Shown: positions 62,117 to 64,000 of the stretch, piece by piece
Layout: each line of letters begins with the position of its first letter
How positions within the stretch are numbered: position 1 is the stretch's first letter
NCBI RefSeq assembly: GCF_014705705.1
Contig: NZ_JACXLD010000008.1
Coordinates: 41,410 to 105,409 of the forward strand
From: Spongiibacter pelagi
GTDB lineage: Bacteria > Pseudomonadota > Gammaproteobacteria > Pseudomonadales > Spongiibacteraceae
DNA length: 64,000 bases
Direction: 5' to 3'
Made by a program: the position numbers and the translations under genes
The notes under the pieces: model-generated
Seen by the model: the letters and a program-made list of their open reading frames with translations, nothing else
Database searches by the model: none
What the model was told of the DNA's origin: nothing

Positions 62117-63799
62117 CTAAATTGTCGTTTTAATAGAAGGCTGCCCCAAGGTCTCCGCCACCTGCCTAACCCGTTGCTGCAATATCATTGGCGTCAATCC
62201 AGCATCTGCCGCCGTGATTCGTGATTTTACGTCGCGCTTTTTACTCAAGGTATTTAAGGCGCTCAATACCCCAGGCTTATTCAAATTGGCCTTTCGTATA
62301 TATTCCATCAGCCGCTCCCGAATAAGCTGGGTTGGATCATCGGCCGCTACGGAAACCGCCGTCAAGGGCGTAATCAGTACGATCACCGAGCGGTTGCGCG
62401 TTAATTCTGTTTGCCGACTAAACAGAATATCCGGCCCCGGAATATCGCCCAACAAAGGGGTTTTACTCTTGCGCCCATCGCGTACATTTTCAGATAAGCC
62501 GCTTAACACCAGCGTTTCGCCAAACTTCACGTCCGCCGTCGCTTCAACCCGCTGTTTGAAGGTAGGCAACTGCTCGATGAAGGTACCAACCGACTGGTCA
62601 CTAAAGAAACTCCGCTCGGCCACAACGCTTAACAGTGCGCCATCTTCACGAATTTGCATTGGCAAGAGCTGCAACCCCACGCCAATATCAACCTGATCCA
62701 AACTCGCCACATTGACCCCGGAGGTTTCCAACAACACTTGCTCGCCAACAAAAAAGCGAGAGGTCGTGCCTTCTACAGCGGTAATTGACGGTCTTGCGAC
62801 CACGTCGTACCAGAGGTTGCCACGATTAAAGAGATTTAGATTGTAGGTAATTTCAGGAATCCGCAGCGCACGGGTTATTTGCGTTTGCCGCTGCTGAAAG
62901 GCGGTATCTCGAATCGAGGTTTTTAAATGCTCCGTCCCATACTGCGCCGTCAATCCGTCCAACAAGTTGAGGCCATAAGCCTTGGTTCGGCGCTCATCGG
63001 ATAAAATCAGCGTTACCTCGACCCCCATCTGGCGATTCAACATGACCGGCCCCGGCAGTGAGCTGCTCGACTCAGCAATACCGATATTGGCGTCAAATTG
63101 AGCGAGTTGAATTAACTCATTCTGGCGAAGCCGAGTCTGATTTGAAAAATCCGCATCCAGACCATTCGATTCCAGTAGCGCCCAAAGCTCGGCGCGCTCC
63201 TCTTGCGGCAATTGCGCCGCGAGTAGCACCGCAACACGCCAGCTCAAGGGGTCGAGCTGCGCCGACTCATGAAGTGACAAAGCCAATGCCAGCGCCATAG
63301 CGCCATCGCCAACAAGGGTCGAGCTGGCTAACAAGCTGCGTTGATAATCTGAGTTAAAGGGATCTTCAATAATTGCGCGGGTCAATTGTTGATTCGCCAT
63401 CGCGGGCTGGCCGCGTTGCAATTCGAGCAAACCCAATAGATAGCTCGCCTGAGCGACGAGCTCTGAAGGTGTGCCAACCGAACTGGCAATGCGATAGCCC
63501 ACTTGCGCAAGCGCCAAGTTCGCATCACCCCCTTCAAGGTGATAACTCAGTGCATTTAGATAATTGAGTTCTGCATTCGAGGGCGCCGCCGTCAGCGCGG
63601 GCGCCAATTGTTCTCGAAACGCGGCATATTGATGCAGTGGAAAATACTCTAGGGCCAAGCTTCGATAATCAGCCGGTTGCCGGCCATCTTGAGGGAGCGC
63701 CAATGGGGAGGTGGCGACTTTTTGATTCAAACTACAAGCAGTGATAAACGTGCTAAGCACTAGAATTATGCCAAGCTTAAAGAAACCGTCCTTGCTCAT
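62117..63799 (-). CDS. Lipoprotein with TPR-like region and secretin domain
   Basis: This protein of about 560 residues has a signal peptide with lipobox ITAC. A helical repeat region follows (about residues 40-215: ALALAQVGYRIASS, ASYLLGLLELQRGQPAMANQQLTRAIIEDP), which resembles TPRs. The C-terminal half has features of the type II/III secretion secretin domain: VEVTLILSDE, a RPSITAVEGTTSRFFVGEQVLLE segment, and FGETLVLSGLSENVRDGRKSKTPLLGDIPG near the end. I chose the ATG at 63799, with GAGG six bases upstream; 63802 and 63811 are also possible. The usual secretin N0/N1 domains are absent. Role unknown. Confidence 0.65.
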   Translation of the reverse strand: MSKDGFFKLGIILVLSTFITACSLNQKVATSPLALPQDGRQPADYRSLALEYFPLHQYAAFREQLAPALTAAPSNAELNYLNALSYHLEGGDANLALAQVGYRIASSVGTPSELVAQASYLLGLLELQRGQPAMANQQLTRAIIEDPFNSDYQRSLLASSTLVGDGAMALALALSLHESAQLDPLSWRVAVLLAAQLPQEERAELWALLESNGLDADFSNQTRLRQNELIQLAQFDANIGIAESSSSLPGPVMLNRQMGVEVTLILSDERRTKAYGLNLLDGLTAQYGTEHLKTSIRDTAFQQRQTQITRALRIPEITYNLNLFNRGNLWYDVVARPSITAVEGTTSRFFVGEQVLLETSGVNVASLDQVDIGVGLQLLPMQIREDGALLSVVAERSFFSDQSVGTFIEQLPTFKQRVEATADVKFGETLVLSGLSENVRDGRKSKTPLLGDIPGPDILFSRQTELTRNRSVIVLITPLTAVSVAADDPTQLIRERLMEYIRKANLNKPGVLSALNTLSKKRDVKSRITAADAGLTPMILQQRVRQVAETLGQPSIKTTI

Positions 63800-63877
63800 C
63801 ATACGCCTCATCAGCGAGTTGTCAGATGATCTTTTTACTCGGCCTTGCGCATCGCCGCAATCAAAATTTATTGACTT

Positions 63878-64000
63878 TGTAATCCCCCCATTTACCGCAA
63901 CAGCTATTCGTAGAATTTAAGCTGCTTTTAGCAGTTGTCTTGGAGGTATGCCTCCTATCGCCGAGTTGGGCCGTTCATTGTTGTACATCCAGAGCCACTC
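63878..64000 (-). mobile_element. 3' end of an IS3-family insertion sequence
   Basis: From about 63878 the sequence TGTAATCCCCCC resembles the terminal inverted repeat of IS3-group elements (it starts with TG). About 40 bases further in lies the end of the transposase gene. The other end and the target duplication lie outside the window, so the exact boundary is provisional. Confidence 0.65.
63917..64000 (-). CDS. IS3-family transposase, C-terminal fragment at window edge
   Basis: The minus-strand frame at the right edge encodes 27 residues beginning EWLWMYNNERPNSAIGG, then IPPRQLLKAA and a stop at 63917-63919. The YNxERPNxAxGGxxPxQ pattern is the C-terminal end of the rve-type integrase core in IS3-family OrfB transposases. 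The remainder, including the catalytic DDE residues, lies beyond the window. The frame is intact as far as seen. The element lies about 80 bases upstream of the secretin-like gene. Confidence 0.88.
   Translation of the reverse strand, partial: EWLWMYNNERPNSAIGGIPPRQLLKAA

Overview
The window is a chromosome segment of a gammaproteobacterium. Coding density is very high, and the gene order is close to that of Pseudomonas and the Cellvibrionales/Spongiibacterales lineages. Three conserved syntenic blocks support this. They are gyrA-serC-pheA-hisC-tyrA-aroA-cmk-rpsA-ihfB-lapA-lapB-pyrF, pyrG-kdsA-eno-ftsB-ispD-ispF-truD-pcm-nlpD-rpoS, and the purL/mltF/tadA neighbourhood. The separate tyrA and aroA genes (fused in P. 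aeruginosa), the lack of surE between truD and pcm, and secDF without an adjacent yajC argue against Pseudomonas itself. I read it as a marine-type gammaproteobacterium related to Spongiibacteraceae/Cellvibrionaceae; that placement is inference from synteny, not a phylogeny.

Layout. 1-10.4 kb: the 3' end of rlmG, a low-molecular-weight phosphatase, rlmD, a DAHP synthase, an EEP-family hydrolase, a YchJ-like protein, a thioesterase, nfuA, cobalamin-dependent metH and a small DUF2970 membrane protein preceded by three 16-bp tandem repeats. 10.4-13.2 kb: a DHH phosphoesterase and an SLC13-type transporter. 13.4-27.0 kb: the long leftward gyrA-to-pyrF block, which joins aromatic amino acid, histidine and serine biosynthesis with S1, IHF-beta and LPS control (LapAB). 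27.2-30.8 kb: rightward mtaD-ubiG-mupP-yciK. 30.8-38.5 kb: an HDOD protein, a leftward adaptor/ATPase/two-permease efflux ABC cluster ending in a cation/proton antiporter that probably starts at CTG, and a divergent beta-propeller lipoprotein. 38.5-50 kb: a class V aminotransferase and the leftward rpoS-to-pyrG block. 50.2-54.4 kb: suhB, a small cytochrome c, and secD-secF. 54.4-61.7 kb: purL, a 2OG-Fe(II) oxygenase translationally coupled to mltF, a GFA-family protein and tadA. 61.7-64 kb: a Sec-exported beta-helical protein next to a lipoprotein that combines a TPR-like region with a secretin domain, followed at the right edge by the 3' end of an IS3-family insertion sequence.

Most of the window is core metabolism and information processing in its usual order. 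The least explained parts are the right-hand secretin/beta-helix pair beside the IS, the ABC-exporter/antiporter cluster, the 2OG oxygenase coupled to a lytic transglycosylase, altered residues in the homocysteine barrel of MetH, and an acidic pentapeptide repeat at the C terminus of GyrA. I saw no tRNA, rRNA, CRISPR array, prophage or classical defence system.
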